Shown in pieces: positions 5,875 through 12,933 of a stretch of 12,979 bases of DNA (position 1 is the stretch's first letter; each line of letters starts with the position of its first letter). A model generated the notes under the pieces. It was not told where the DNA came from. It saw nothing but the letters and a program-made list of their open reading frames with translations, and did no database searches. The position numbers were made by a program, and so were the translations under genes. Origin of the DNA: Candidatus Zixiibacteriota bacterium (lineage in GTDB: Bacteria > Zixibacteria > MSB-5A5 > GN15 > FEB-12); the NCBI GenBank assembly GCA_030619345.1, contig JAUXBO010000033.1, positions 1 to 12,979 on the forward strand, read 5' to 3'.

Positions 5875-8622
5875 ATGGCAAGAATCACTTGGCGCAACTT
5901 ATTAACTGCGACTTTGGGAATGGCTGTTCTGGCCGTTGGCCCGCTGGCAGTTTTGACCGAAGCGGCTCCCAATGCGCTGGTTCATCCGGGTGGTGTACCA
6001 GGCGCAGAGCAGATGAATTCTTCGGTAGCCTGGAGTGAAATAACTCCGGGAGAAATCTATTCGGTCTATACCGAATTTGTTGGTCCCGGTCCAGTCGGGC
6101 AACTTATCGGTCACTCTTCTTCTGCCGGTGCGGGTGCGCCCGGAACCTGGGGATACCTGGGAGCGGTGGCTCCAACACCGCCGTATGTGTCGGAGTGGAA
6201 TCCGACAATCTCGGCCTCACCTGGAGGCCTGATTTACTATGCTGCTGCTGCCCATGGTGCAGCTTCCTGGCCGCCGTATGGCGCAGCCAGCGGTATTGTG
6301 ATGAACGCCACCCCGGGCGGCGGTGTGGCATTTGCGGGACCTTCACCGACCGGGCCCATCATGGTTGGTGTTCCCGGAGCGACCTGGTTGGATTTTCCCA
6401 AAGTAAAAGTTGATGATATCTCCGGCCTTCCTTTTCCGTTTATGGGAGCAACCCATACAGCCTGGGTTGAGTATGTAGAAGGGGGAGACGGTGACCCGAA
6501 CTTCGATGCCAACATGTTCAATGATCCGGCCGATGTTTTTAATATTTGGTACACCTATTCTCACGATCCGGCAGTCGGACCGCCATTTGCATTTCCGGCC
6601 TTCCACCCGCCGGTTCTGTTGACGGTGGCATCTATGCCGGTATTGCCGGCGGCACATCAAGCTTCACGACCTGCGGTCGAGGTCTGCGGACCGGCCGGGA
6701 CGCTTGTTATTCCACCGGGAGGTGTATGGGTTGCGTGGATGGATGCAGGCGGTATCTGGCTGGATGCCGATCCGGCTCCTGCTGTTACAGTACCACCGCT
6801 GTTTGGTGCTTTGACCGGTGGTGCTGGACCGTTCCCCTTTCCATTTCCAGTAGTATTTAACCCGCCTTTCCTTCCGGGCGGTCCGCCTGTAACAGCTTCC
6901 AGTTCTGTGGCTATTGCACATGACAACGGACCCGTCTGCCCTGGTGCGCTTCACGTAGTTTGGTCTGATTTCAGCTTGGGTGACGCCGACATCTGGATGG
7001 CCACAAGCCCGGACGGTGGGCTCACCTGGCCGATTCCCCCGGTACGCGTCAACCAGGATCCGGTAGGCATCGGTGCTGATCAATGGGCGCCATCGATATC
7101 CATCGATGTTGCCACGGGTGCAATCCATATATCATACTATGATCGCCGCCGTGCACCAACTATCGGTATTGAAACCTGGGCATCCACCAGTTTTGATTGT
7201 GGTGTGACCTGGTTTGACGGGTTGCTGTCAGATGCCGGTCCAGTACCGGCTATAACTACCCTTCCACCCGGTCCGCTTGCCCCCGGCGAATTGTATATAG
7301 GTGATTACCTCTCGTCTGATTGGCAGTCTCTCAACGGATTCGGATTCTCCTGGAATGACGGCCGCAACGGCGCTGATCAGGATATCATGTTCGATACCCG
7401 AATAGACCCGGATATGGATGGCGACAGTTGGCCGGCTTCGGTCGACTGCAACGATACCGATCCAACTGTTTATCCCGGTGCACCGGAACTGTGCGATGGT
7501 CAGGATAATGACTGCGATGGATCGATCCCGCCTACCGAGATTGATAATGATATTGACGGCTATGTCGAATGTTCCATCGATGCTGGTGGCTGGGATGGCC
7601 CACCGATAACCGGCGGCAATGATTGTAATGACGGCGATCCAACCGTCTTCCCCGGAGCGCCGGAACTGTGCGATGGTCAGGATAATGACTGCGATGGATC
7701 GATCCCGCCTACCGAAATTGATAACGATGGCGACGGCTATGTCGAATGTTCTATCGATGCTGGTGGTTGGGATGGCCCACCGATAATCGGCGGCAATGAT
7801 TGCAACGACGGCGATCCAACGGTATATCTTGGCGCACCGGAACTGTGCGATGGTCAGGACAATGACTGTGACGGATCGATCCCGTTAACCGAAATCGATA
7901 ATGATGGCGACGGCTATGTCGAATGTTCTATCGACGCCGGTGGTTGGGATGGTCCTCCGATAACCGGCGGCAATGATTGTAACGACGGCGACCCGACAAT
8001 CTTCCCGGGTGCACCGGAACTGTGCGATGGTCAGGATAATGACTGCGATGGATCGATCCCGTTAACCGAAATCGATAATGATGGCGACGGCTATGTCGAA
8101 TGTTCTATCGATGCCGGTGGCTGGGATGGTCCGCCGATTACAGGTGGGAATGATTGTGACGACAGCGATCCAACGGTATATCCTGGCGCTCCAGAATTGT
8201 GCGATGGTCAGGATAATGACTGCGACGGATCGATTCCTCCGACCGAAATTGATAATGATACTGACGGCTATGTCGAATGCACTATCGATGCCGGTGGTTG
8301 GGATGGTCCGCCTATAATCGGTGGCGACGATTGCGATGACACTAATCCTACGGTATATCCCGGCGCTCCAGAACTGTGCGATGGAATAGATAATAACTGC
8401 GACGGCATTATCGATTGCTATCTGCGTGGCGATGTCAACCATGATGTGTCGCTTGATATTACCGATCTGACCTTCCTTGTTGATTACTTCTTCGGCGGAG
8501 GTGCAGCGCCGCCTTGTCCGAAAGAAGCTGACGTTAATGGTGACAGCAACCTCGATATCTCCGATTTGACCTACCTGGTTGATTATCTGTTTGGAGGTGG
8601 ACCGGCTCCGGTACCGTGCTGA
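5875..8622 (+). CDS. secreted sialidase-like (BNR) protein with MopE-type repeats and dockerin
   Basis: ATG 5875 is preferred because GGAGG (5861-5865) stands 9 nt upstream and the signal peptide (1 to about 31) follows directly; ATG 5824 would add 17 residues. The protein is 915 aa. Residues about 32-510 form a Pro/Gly/aromatic-rich beta-propeller-like region of the BNR/sialidase type, with one good Asp box SPDGGLTW (378-385) and a weak one near 438-445. Residues 511-848 hold six MopE-type metal-binding motifs (PGAPELCDGxDNDCDG). Residues 850-915 are a type I dockerin-like pair of EF loops, with Gly replaced by Val858 and Ser891. MopE-type motifs are linked to copper in Methylococcus, but here metal binding is only inferred. 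No sialidase catalytic set was identified. The gene has its own promoter region and terminator. Confidence 0.9.
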   Translation: MARITWRNLLTATLGMAVLAVGPLAVLTEAAPNALVHPGGVPGAEQMNSSVAWSEITPGEIYSVYTEFVGPGPVGQLIGHSSSAGAGAPGTWGYLGAVAPTPPYVSEWNPTISASPGGLIYYAAAAHGAASWPPYGAASGIVMNATPGGGVAFAGPSPTGPIMVGVPGATWLDFPKVKVDDISGLPFPFMGATHTAWVEYVEGGDGDPNFDANMFNDPADVFNIWYTYSHDPAVGPPFAFPAFHPPVLLTVASMPVLPAAHQASRPAVEVCGPAGTLVIPPGGVWVAWMDAGGIWLDADPAPAVTVPPLFGALTGGAGPFPFPFPVVFNPPFLPGGPPVTASSSVAIAHDNGPVCPGALHVVWSDFSLGDADIWMATSPDGGLTWPIPPVRVNQDPVGIGADQWAPSISIDVATGAIHISYYDRRRAPTIGIETWASTSFDCGVTWFDGLLSDAGPVPAITTLPPGPLAPGELYIGDYLSSDWQSLNGFGFSWNDGRNGADQDIMFDTRIDPDMDGDSWPASVDCNDTDPTVYPGAPELCDGQDNDCDGSIPPTEIDNDIDGYVECSIDAGGWDGPPITGGNDCNDGDPTVFPGAPELCDGQDNDCDGSIPPTEIDNDGDGYVECSIDAGGWDGPPIIGGNDCNDGDPTVYLGAPELCDGQDNDCDGSIPLTEIDNDGDGYVECSIDAGGWDGPPITGGNDCNDGDPTIFPGAPELCDGQDNDCDGSIPLTEIDNDGDGYVECSIDAGGWDGPPITGGNDCDDSDPTVYPGAPELCDGQDNDCDGSIPPTEIDNDTDGYVECTIDAGGWDGPPIIGGDDCDDTNPTVYPGAPELCDGIDNNCDGIIDCYLRGDVNHDVSLDITDLTFLVDYFFGGGAAPPCPKEADVNGDSNLDISDLTYLVDYLFGGGPAPVPC
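7405..8418 (+). repeat. MopE-type repeat array, one short plus five 177-bp register units
   Basis: After a shorter first unit (7405-7542), units start at 7543, 7720, 7897, 8074 and 8251 with an exact 177-bp (59-residue) period; the last ends at 8418. Each carries DNDxDGYVEC, GGWDGPP, DC(N/D)D and GAPELCDG-x-DN(D/N)CDG. Neighbouring units are very similar in DNA, pointing to recent unequal exchange or gene conversion. The third motif has Leu in place of the usual Pro (TVYLGAPELC). Confidence 0.92.
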
Positions 8623-8663
8623 TCTGATTTAGTATTTGAGGGTTTTGCATATTGACCTTTTTT
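8422..8663 (+). repeat. dockerin plus 3' UTR cassette, copy 1
   Basis: 8422-8619 codes for the dockerin of the MopE-repeat protein. It differs from 11578-11775 at about 22 of 198 positions by hand count (about 89% identity, no gaps). Similarity continues at about the same level across the stop codon into 8620-8663, then through terminators of the same design. Upstream of 8422 the two genes are not alike. Confidence 0.85.
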
Positions 8664-8664
8664 C

Positions 8665-8704
8665 GGGAGGCCGCAGCGGTTATGCTAACGGCCTCTCTGC
8701 ATTT
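8665..8704 (+). terminator. terminator of the MopE-repeat gene
   Basis: A 9-bp stem (8665-8673 with 8689-8697, one wobble) is topped by an inner AGC/GCT pairing around GGTTAT. The downstream T tract is short (TGCATTTT), so it may be weaker than its counterpart at 11822-11855, which has the same GAGGCCG/CGGCCTC arms. Confidence 0.7.
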
Positions 8705-8742
8705 TGATCGGTTTCTTCCTGAACGGAGAAGTACGTTTTTCC

Positions 8743-8771
8743 TTGAGTTTAGCTTAGAAATCAGGTATTAT
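8743..8771 (+). promoter_or_regulatory. possible sigma-70 promoter in the long intergenic region
   Basis: TTGAGT (8743-8748), a 17-bp spacer and TATTAT (8766-8771) match the sigma-70 consensus at 4/6 and 5/6. If used, the leader before the TTG start at 9220 would be about 440 nt, passing through the hairpin element at 8883-8963. Confidence 0.33.
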
Positions 8772-8882
8772 TAAGATGAAAGAATTGCTATCGCATGCAG
8801 TAGTACGGCGACGGAGAATAGATGCTGCATCTCAACCATTCTTGTATACTATCACGGGCGGAACTGCCTGATGTGGATTATT

Positions 8883-8963
8883 CACAAAATTCAATGTTTG
8901 TCGTTGCGAGTCCCCATGGGGAGTTCGGCAATTTTGTGTAGCAAGACCGCCCGGTAAGCCGGG
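8883..8963. repeat. REP-like intergenic hairpin element
   Basis: CACAAAATT (8883-8891) pairs perfectly with AATTTTGTG (8930-8938). Inside lie GTTGCGAG, the palindrome TCCCCATGGGGA (8911-8922) and GGCAA. A second hairpin follows, CCCGG (8950-8954) / CCGGG (8959-8963) around TAAG. From memory, the TTGCGAG...GCAAT plus CCCGGTnAAGCCGGG pattern resembles REP/MITE-type repeats found between genes in many bacterial genomes. No second copy is in this window, so repeat status is unproven. Confidence 0.42.
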
Positions 8964-9042
8964 ATCGCCGCGTCCTCCTTTGTCCGGCCTGTAATGACCA
9001 GGCATACGATGTGTTATAGCATAAGCAAGCTAAAGCCTAAGA

Positions 9043-9171
9043 ATAATGCGGACTAAGCATTATGAAGGAGCAGCGTATGAGGTGATCCTTTTTTGGCTGG
9101 TAAGTTACTTTGCCGGCAAATTGCTGTGTCCGGGCAAGTGGCAAGTTCGAGAGGCTCAGTAACTCGCAGTT
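9043..9171 (+). promoter_or_regulatory. possibly structured leader upstream of the TTG-started gene
   Basis: It contains the perfect inverted repeat ATAATGC (9043-9049) / GCATTAT (9057-9063) and the 12-bp palindrome TTTGCCGGCAAA (9109-9120). GTTACT (9104-9109) can pair with AGTAAC (9158-9163), and AACT/AGTT (9161-9171) is an alternative to that. No known riboswitch signature was recognised. Regulatory function is inferred from dyad density only. Confidence 0.3.
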
Positions 9172-9219
9172 ATCCAACAACATTTCAGAAGTAGACAATG
9201 AAAAGTAAGGAGGGATTTC

Positions 9220-11778
9220 TTGCAAAAGAGTAATATGATATATAACGGTTTGCTGGCGACAGCATTAGTGTTGGGGCTTGGTCTGGCGGTGATTGGTGCA
9301 GCCGTGGGAGACAAAGCGTCCAGCGTAAAACCAATCACATCGAAGATGCAACTTGGCCAGATCCAAGCATCGAAGTTTCATATCCTGACTGAAAGTGCAA
9401 AACAGGCTTTCGATGAGAAAGCTGCTTATGAGGCAGAAGAGGCTGTCCGGCTGGCAGAATTGATAGCGAAAAAGTCTGCTTCAACTGTTTACGTACCACC
9501 GTCTCCATCCGACCAACGGAGCACCGGTGATGACTGCTCTGATCCGATTGTTCTCAATCTCGGGTCGAGTGACCTGCCATATACTGACTTCGGGCAGACC
9601 ACCTGTGGTCGAGGTAATAACTATAACAATACCTGTCTTGGTGATTGGGATGGCGGTGAGGACATCATCTATGAACTGAACTTGTCTGAGAACCTTGTGA
9701 TAAACATTTCGCTTGACCCCAAGGGCGCAGTCTATTCAGGGTTTCTCCTTGATGCCACCTGTCCGGCTGATCCGAGCACATGTATCGCTATGAGCACCAG
9801 GCATAACAGTGATCCTCATGGCGTGACCAATATCAGTCTGACCGCCGGCACCTATTACATCATGGTCGATACCTGGCCACCCCCTAATTGTCTTCCGGAT
9901 TTCGACTTGACGATTGAGGAATTCGTTATCAGCACTGGTGACGACTGCAACACCCCGGTGGTGGTTAAACTGCCGGATGATCTGACAGGCGGCCCGAACA
10001 ATGATTCCTACATCGATGAAAACCATACCTGCGGAAGAGGCAACGATTACGATAATACTTGCCTTGAGGAAGAGTATAATTTCGATGGTGGTGAGGATAT
10101 AATCTACAAGCTCGATGTCAGCACGACTGTCACAGTGGATATCTTTCTGGATCCGGGCACATCCAACTGGACCGGTATACTGATTGATGACAACTGTCCA
10201 CCTGATGAGACCGGCTGCATTCAGTATTCCACTATTGGCACCGGGGCTCATGGCGTTTACGATGTTACTCTTGAACCGGGTATCTACTATATTATGGTTG
10301 ATACCTGGCCTTCGCCAACCTGTATCCCGTTGTCTACTCTTACCATTCGGTCTGTCGATGATCGCCTGGAAAATGACGCCTGGGAGAACTGCATAGCGAT
10401 CGACGACGTTGTCAATCTGGCTTTTTCTACCAAGCAGGCTACACCCGATGGTCCCGGGGGCTGCCTTACCTCGCCCACTATCTGGTACTGTTATACGTCC
10501 ACCTGCACTGGCACTGCCATAATAAGCCTCTGCGGTTCCAGCTATAACACCAAACTGGCAGTGTGGGATGGCATAAGCCCGTACTACGACCCGATGTTGG
10601 GCTGCAATGATGCCTCCGACTCCTGCGGTGAACTCTCTCAGCAGTCTCAACTCGAGATCGAGGCTGTCGAGGGCAATACCTATCTAGTCGGGATTGGTGG
10701 TTGGGGTGACCACACCGGTGATGGCATTCTCAACATAACCTGTGCCACTCCGCCAGAGAACGACAATTGTGAGGATGTAACACCGGTTACACTGACCAAC
10801 GGTGTGCCAGTGACCTTTACCGGTGATAACACCAATGCCTCACACCAGTGTGATTTATTCGAAGGCCCTCACACGTGGCATGCTTTCACGCTTGACACCA
10901 CTATGAACGTAACGCTCGATTACTGCTCTACCGACCCTGCCTTCGGCAACGCCTGGCTGAATCTTGCAATTGGCTGCCCGTGTACCGGTATAAGCAGCAC
11001 TGGTGAATTTGACGGGGAGACTTGCGGTGATGGCAACCTGACCATTACCTGGGAGGCTCTGGAAGTTGGCACCTATTATTACCCCGTTTTGCGTGGTGAG
11101 GGCGCTATAGGCCCTTACACTCTCCATGTTGTGGGTGAAGCGGTTGCTGTGTACTGCAGTGCCTCCGGTGGCTGCAATATCGAGTATATCAGCCGTGTCG
11201 TAGTTGGCAGTATCGACAACAGCTCTGGCTGTGACAACTATGGCGATTACACCAGCTTGTCCACTACAATGGAGGCGGGTTTGAGCTATCCGATCACGAT
11301 TGAACTCGGTAGCGGGATATCCGGCGACATCGGTGTCGTCCGGGTTGACTGGAACCAGGATACTGTGTTTCAAATCAGCGAAGAGGTAGCCCTTGACGTC
11401 AGTACTGGCCAAGGTCCATATACGGGATTTATCATTCCGCCAGAGAACGCCATCAATGGTCCAACCCGGATGAGAATACGTCTTGGTTACAACTCCTACC
11501 CACTGCCATGTGGCGTGACCGCTGATGGCGAAGTAGAGGACTATACAATCAATGTTGAAGGCGGTGGTTGTTGTGTGCAGCGTGGCGACATCAACCATGA
11601 CGGGTCGCTTGATATTACCGATCTGACCTTCCTTGTTGACTACTTTTTCAGCGGAGGTGCAGCACCACCTTGTCTGGAAGAAGCTGATGTTAACGGTGAC
11701 GGTAATCTCGATATCTCCGATCTGACCTACCTGGTCGATTATCTGTTCGGAGGTGGCCCGGCTCCGGTACCATGCTGA
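9220..11778 (+). CDS. secreted multi-domain beta-sandwich protein with GEVED domain and dockerin
   Basis: The start is TTG 9220: AAGGAGGG (9207-9214) lies 5 nt upstream, whereas the first in-frame ATG (9235) is 20 nt away. The protein is 852 aa. A signal peptide or anchor spans about 8-30. A charged Ala/Glu-rich helix (58-86) could form a coiled coil. Two closely related Cys-rich beta-sandwich repeats follow (102-238 and 239-377; GDDC, CGRGNxYxNTC, DGGEDIIY, GxYYIMVDTWP), then two more distant sandwiches (383-508 and 511-636) of the kind seen in pre-peptidase C-terminal-like repeats. Then come a GEVED domain (645-779, ending GEVEDYTINV) and a dockerin (787-852) with intact Asp/Asn/Gly EF loops. 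It is probably a binding or structural surface protein; no catalytic residues were identified. High Cys content suggests disulfides in an oxidising compartment. Confidence 0.92.
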   Translation: MQKSNMIYNGLLATALVLGLGLAVIGAAVGDKASSVKPITSKMQLGQIQASKFHILTESAKQAFDEKAAYEAEEAVRLAELIAKKSASTVYVPPSPSDQRSTGDDCSDPIVLNLGSSDLPYTDFGQTTCGRGNNYNNTCLGDWDGGEDIIYELNLSENLVINISLDPKGAVYSGFLLDATCPADPSTCIAMSTRHNSDPHGVTNISLTAGTYYIMVDTWPPPNCLPDFDLTIEEFVISTGDDCNTPVVVKLPDDLTGGPNNDSYIDENHTCGRGNDYDNTCLEEEYNFDGGEDIIYKLDVSTTVTVDIFLDPGTSNWTGILIDDNCPPDETGCIQYSTIGTGAHGVYDVTLEPGIYYIMVDTWPSPTCIPLSTLTIRSVDDRLENDAWENCIAIDDVVNLAFSTKQATPDGPGGCLTSPTIWYCYTSTCTGTAIISLCGSSYNTKLAVWDGISPYYDPMLGCNDASDSCGELSQQSQLEIEAVEGNTYLVGIGGWGDHTGDGILNITCATPPENDNCEDVTPVTLTNGVPVTFTGDNTNASHQCDLFEGPHTWHAFTLDTTMNVTLDYCSTDPAFGNAWLNLAIGCPCTGISSTGEFDGETCGDGNLTITWEALEVGTYYYPVLRGEGAIGPYTLHVVGEAVAVYCSASGGCNIEYISRVVVGSIDNSSGCDNYGDYTSLSTTMEAGLSYPITIELGSGISGDIGVVRVDWNQDTVFQISEEVALDVSTGQGPYTGFIIPPENAINGPTRMRIRLGYNSYPLPCGVTADGEVEDYTINVEGGGCCVQRGDINHDGSLDITDLTFLVDYFFSGGAAPPCLEEADVNGDGNLDISDLTYLVDYLFGGGPAPVPC

Positions 11779-11819
11779 TCTGATTTAGTATTTAAGGGTC
11801 TTGCATACTGACCTTTTCT
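11578..11819 (+). repeat. dockerin plus 3' UTR cassette, copy 2
   Basis: The dockerin codons (11578-11775) and 3' UTR (11776-11819) align without gaps to 8422-8663. The UTR part differs at about 4 of 44 positions, so it is no less conserved than the coding part. Here both EF loops keep the consensus Gly, so this copy looks closer to the functional ancestor. Confidence 0.85.
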
Positions 11820-11821
11820 GG

Positions 11822-11855
11822 AGAGGCCGTTATCTTTTGGCAGCGGCCTCTTTTT
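11822..11855 (+). terminator. rho-independent terminator of the GEVED/dockerin gene
   Basis: An 8-bp perfect stem (11822-11829 with 11844-11851), a 14-nt loop and a T run follow the stop codon by 43 bp. The arms match those at 8667-8673/8689-8695, but the loop differs. Confidence 0.85.
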
Positions 11856-11869
11856 AATTGGGCCTCTTA

Positions 11870-11888
11870 TTGACAACCGGTCTATAAT
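11870..11888 (+). promoter_or_regulatory. possible promoter elements of the last gene
   Basis: Perfect TTGACA (11870-11875) and perfect TATAAT (11883-11888) occur only 7 bp apart, so they cannot act as one sigma-70 pair. TATAAT may work with TTGGGC (11858-11863, 19-bp spacer) or with an activator. Transcription would begin near 11895. Confidence 0.25.
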
Positions 11889-11958
11889 TTCTGTAGCTCC
11901 AGCCGAAAATTAGAATATATTGAAACTGTCCTTTCCGATTATAAGGCTGATGAAACCT

Positions 11959-12933
11959 ATGCTGATGTTTAAACTAAGTAGCGAATCTTACCAAACGTCC
12001 CGAGTCCACTTGGACTCAAAAGTGGTGTACCGCAGGCCAACGGCATTTTGGAACTCAGTGCCTTGCGTTCTATTTTGCGTACTACTGGCGTTGGCTCTGT
12101 CTGCTGGCACACTGTCTGCCCAGGGGTCGATCTTTGGAGTAGTGACCAATTCAAACGCATCTACTCCGGGCGCGGGGGAAATACTCTTTGTCGGGTATCT
12201 TGATGATACCGATGAGGAGATTCGGGTAGAGTTCTGTGATGGAGCCGGATATGGTGCCGGTAACTGGTACGATGATTTTCAAAACTACCTGACCGAATCG
12301 CCCGGGAATCCCTGCGACTATATCTTCTACAATATTAGTAATGACGAGGGCTTCCATCTTTCCATCCCTATTCCCAACAACTCCTTCCAGCAAGAGGATG
12401 TACAGCTTTCCACGGTCAGTTGGCCTGTCGGAATTGCAAACTTCAGGGTACAAAGAACTTCCGACACCGAGGCGATTGTACGTTGGAGTTACGTTTCAGG
12501 GATGCGATATCATATCTATCGGCGCGAGGCGAGTTCCAACGGATCGTTTTTTCGGATCGACAATCCAACTGGTGATTTGGCCGATCCCGGCGTAAACGAC
12601 AGCCTATATGTCGATACCGGTCTGCTCCCTGGAAGTGAATATGACTATCTTGCGATTGCCGAAGATAGTTTTGGAAACTGGTCGCCGCATTCTGATTTGA
12701 TCACCGTCTCCGGATCCAGCTCTTGTTGCGTGATTCGAGGAGACATCAACCGGAGTGGCGGCGTAGATATCTCAGATTTGACTTACTTGATTTCATATAT
12801 GTTTGAGGCTGGCCCTCCTCCAAACTGCGAGGAAGAAGCCGATCTTGACCTGAACGGACTGATCGACATAAGTGATCTTACCTACCTGATCGATTATATG
12901 TTTGTGGGAGGCGCTCCCCCGCCACCCTGTTAG
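11959..12933 (+). CDS. secreted FN3-like/dockerin protein
   Basis: The start is uncertain. ATG 11959 has TAAGG (11942-11946) at a workable distance; ATG 11950, ATG 11965 and TTG 11920 are alternatives. The protein would be 324 aa. The hydrophobic signal core lies late, about 34-54 (ending LSA-QGS), behind an unusually long N-terminal stretch. Residues about 58-150 form an unrecognised domain (IFGVVTNSN, GYGAGNWYDDF, two Cys). Residues 155-251 are FN3-like (FRVQRTSDTEAIVRWSY, YHIYRR, YDYLAIAEDSFGN). Residues 260-324 are a type I dockerin-like pair with Ser at position 5 of the first EF loop and Asn in the second. The protein ends PPPPC. The dockerin is related to those of the two preceding genes but clearly more diverged, and its 3' flank lacks the shared UTR. 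No terminator is seen before the window ends. Confidence 0.85.
   Translation: MLMFKLSSESYQTSRVHLDSKVVYRRPTAFWNSVPCVLFCVLLALALSAGTLSAQGSIFGVVTNSNASTPGAGEILFVGYLDDTDEEIRVEFCDGAGYGAGNWYDDFQNYLTESPGNPCDYIFYNISNDEGFHLSIPIPNNSFQQEDVQLSTVSWPVGIANFRVQRTSDTEAIVRWSYVSGMRYHIYRREASSNGSFFRIDNPTGDLADPGVNDSLYVDTGLLPGSEYDYLAIAEDSFGNWSPHSDLITVSGSSSCCVIRGDINRSGGVDISDLTYLISYMFEAGPPPNCEEEADLDLNGLIDISDLTYLIDYMFVGGAPPPPC

Noticed and set aside
7405..8418. CRISPR-like array because of regular DNA repeats
   Set aside because: The period is 177 bp with no unique spacers, and the repeats are translated in frame as MopE-type domains.
8062..8442. 126-codon minus-strand frame with repeats
   Set aside because: Its repeats simply mirror the MopE-type repeat array on the plus strand.
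8776..8871. 31-codon small ORF (MKELLSHAVVRRRR...)
   Set aside because: It has only a weak ribosome site and no signal peptide or conserved feature. It follows the possible promoter at 8743-8771, so it could be revisited with expression data, but is not supported now.
9077..9085. ATG AGG TGA mini-ORF behind AAGGAG at 9065-9070
   Set aside because: Start-then-stop units can regulate translation, but nothing else supports it here.
9198..9233. 11-codon ORF MKSKEGFLAKE overlapping the TTG start of the beta-sandwich gene
   Set aside because: Its own ribosome site is absent and it spans the Shine-Dalgarno sequence of the real gene; chance frame.
9736..10650. 304-codon open frame on the minus strand
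   Set aside because: It lies wholly inside the strongly supported plus-strand beta-sandwich gene, lacks a recognisable domain and has no plausible ribosome site. It is a shadow frame.
10855..11598. 247-codon open frame on the minus strand
   Set aside because: It is antisense to the GEVED region of the same gene and has no family features; codon-bias shadow.
11870..11888. TTGACA and TATAAT as one ideal sigma-70 promoter
   Set aside because: The spacer is 7 bp, far below the 16-18 bp needed.
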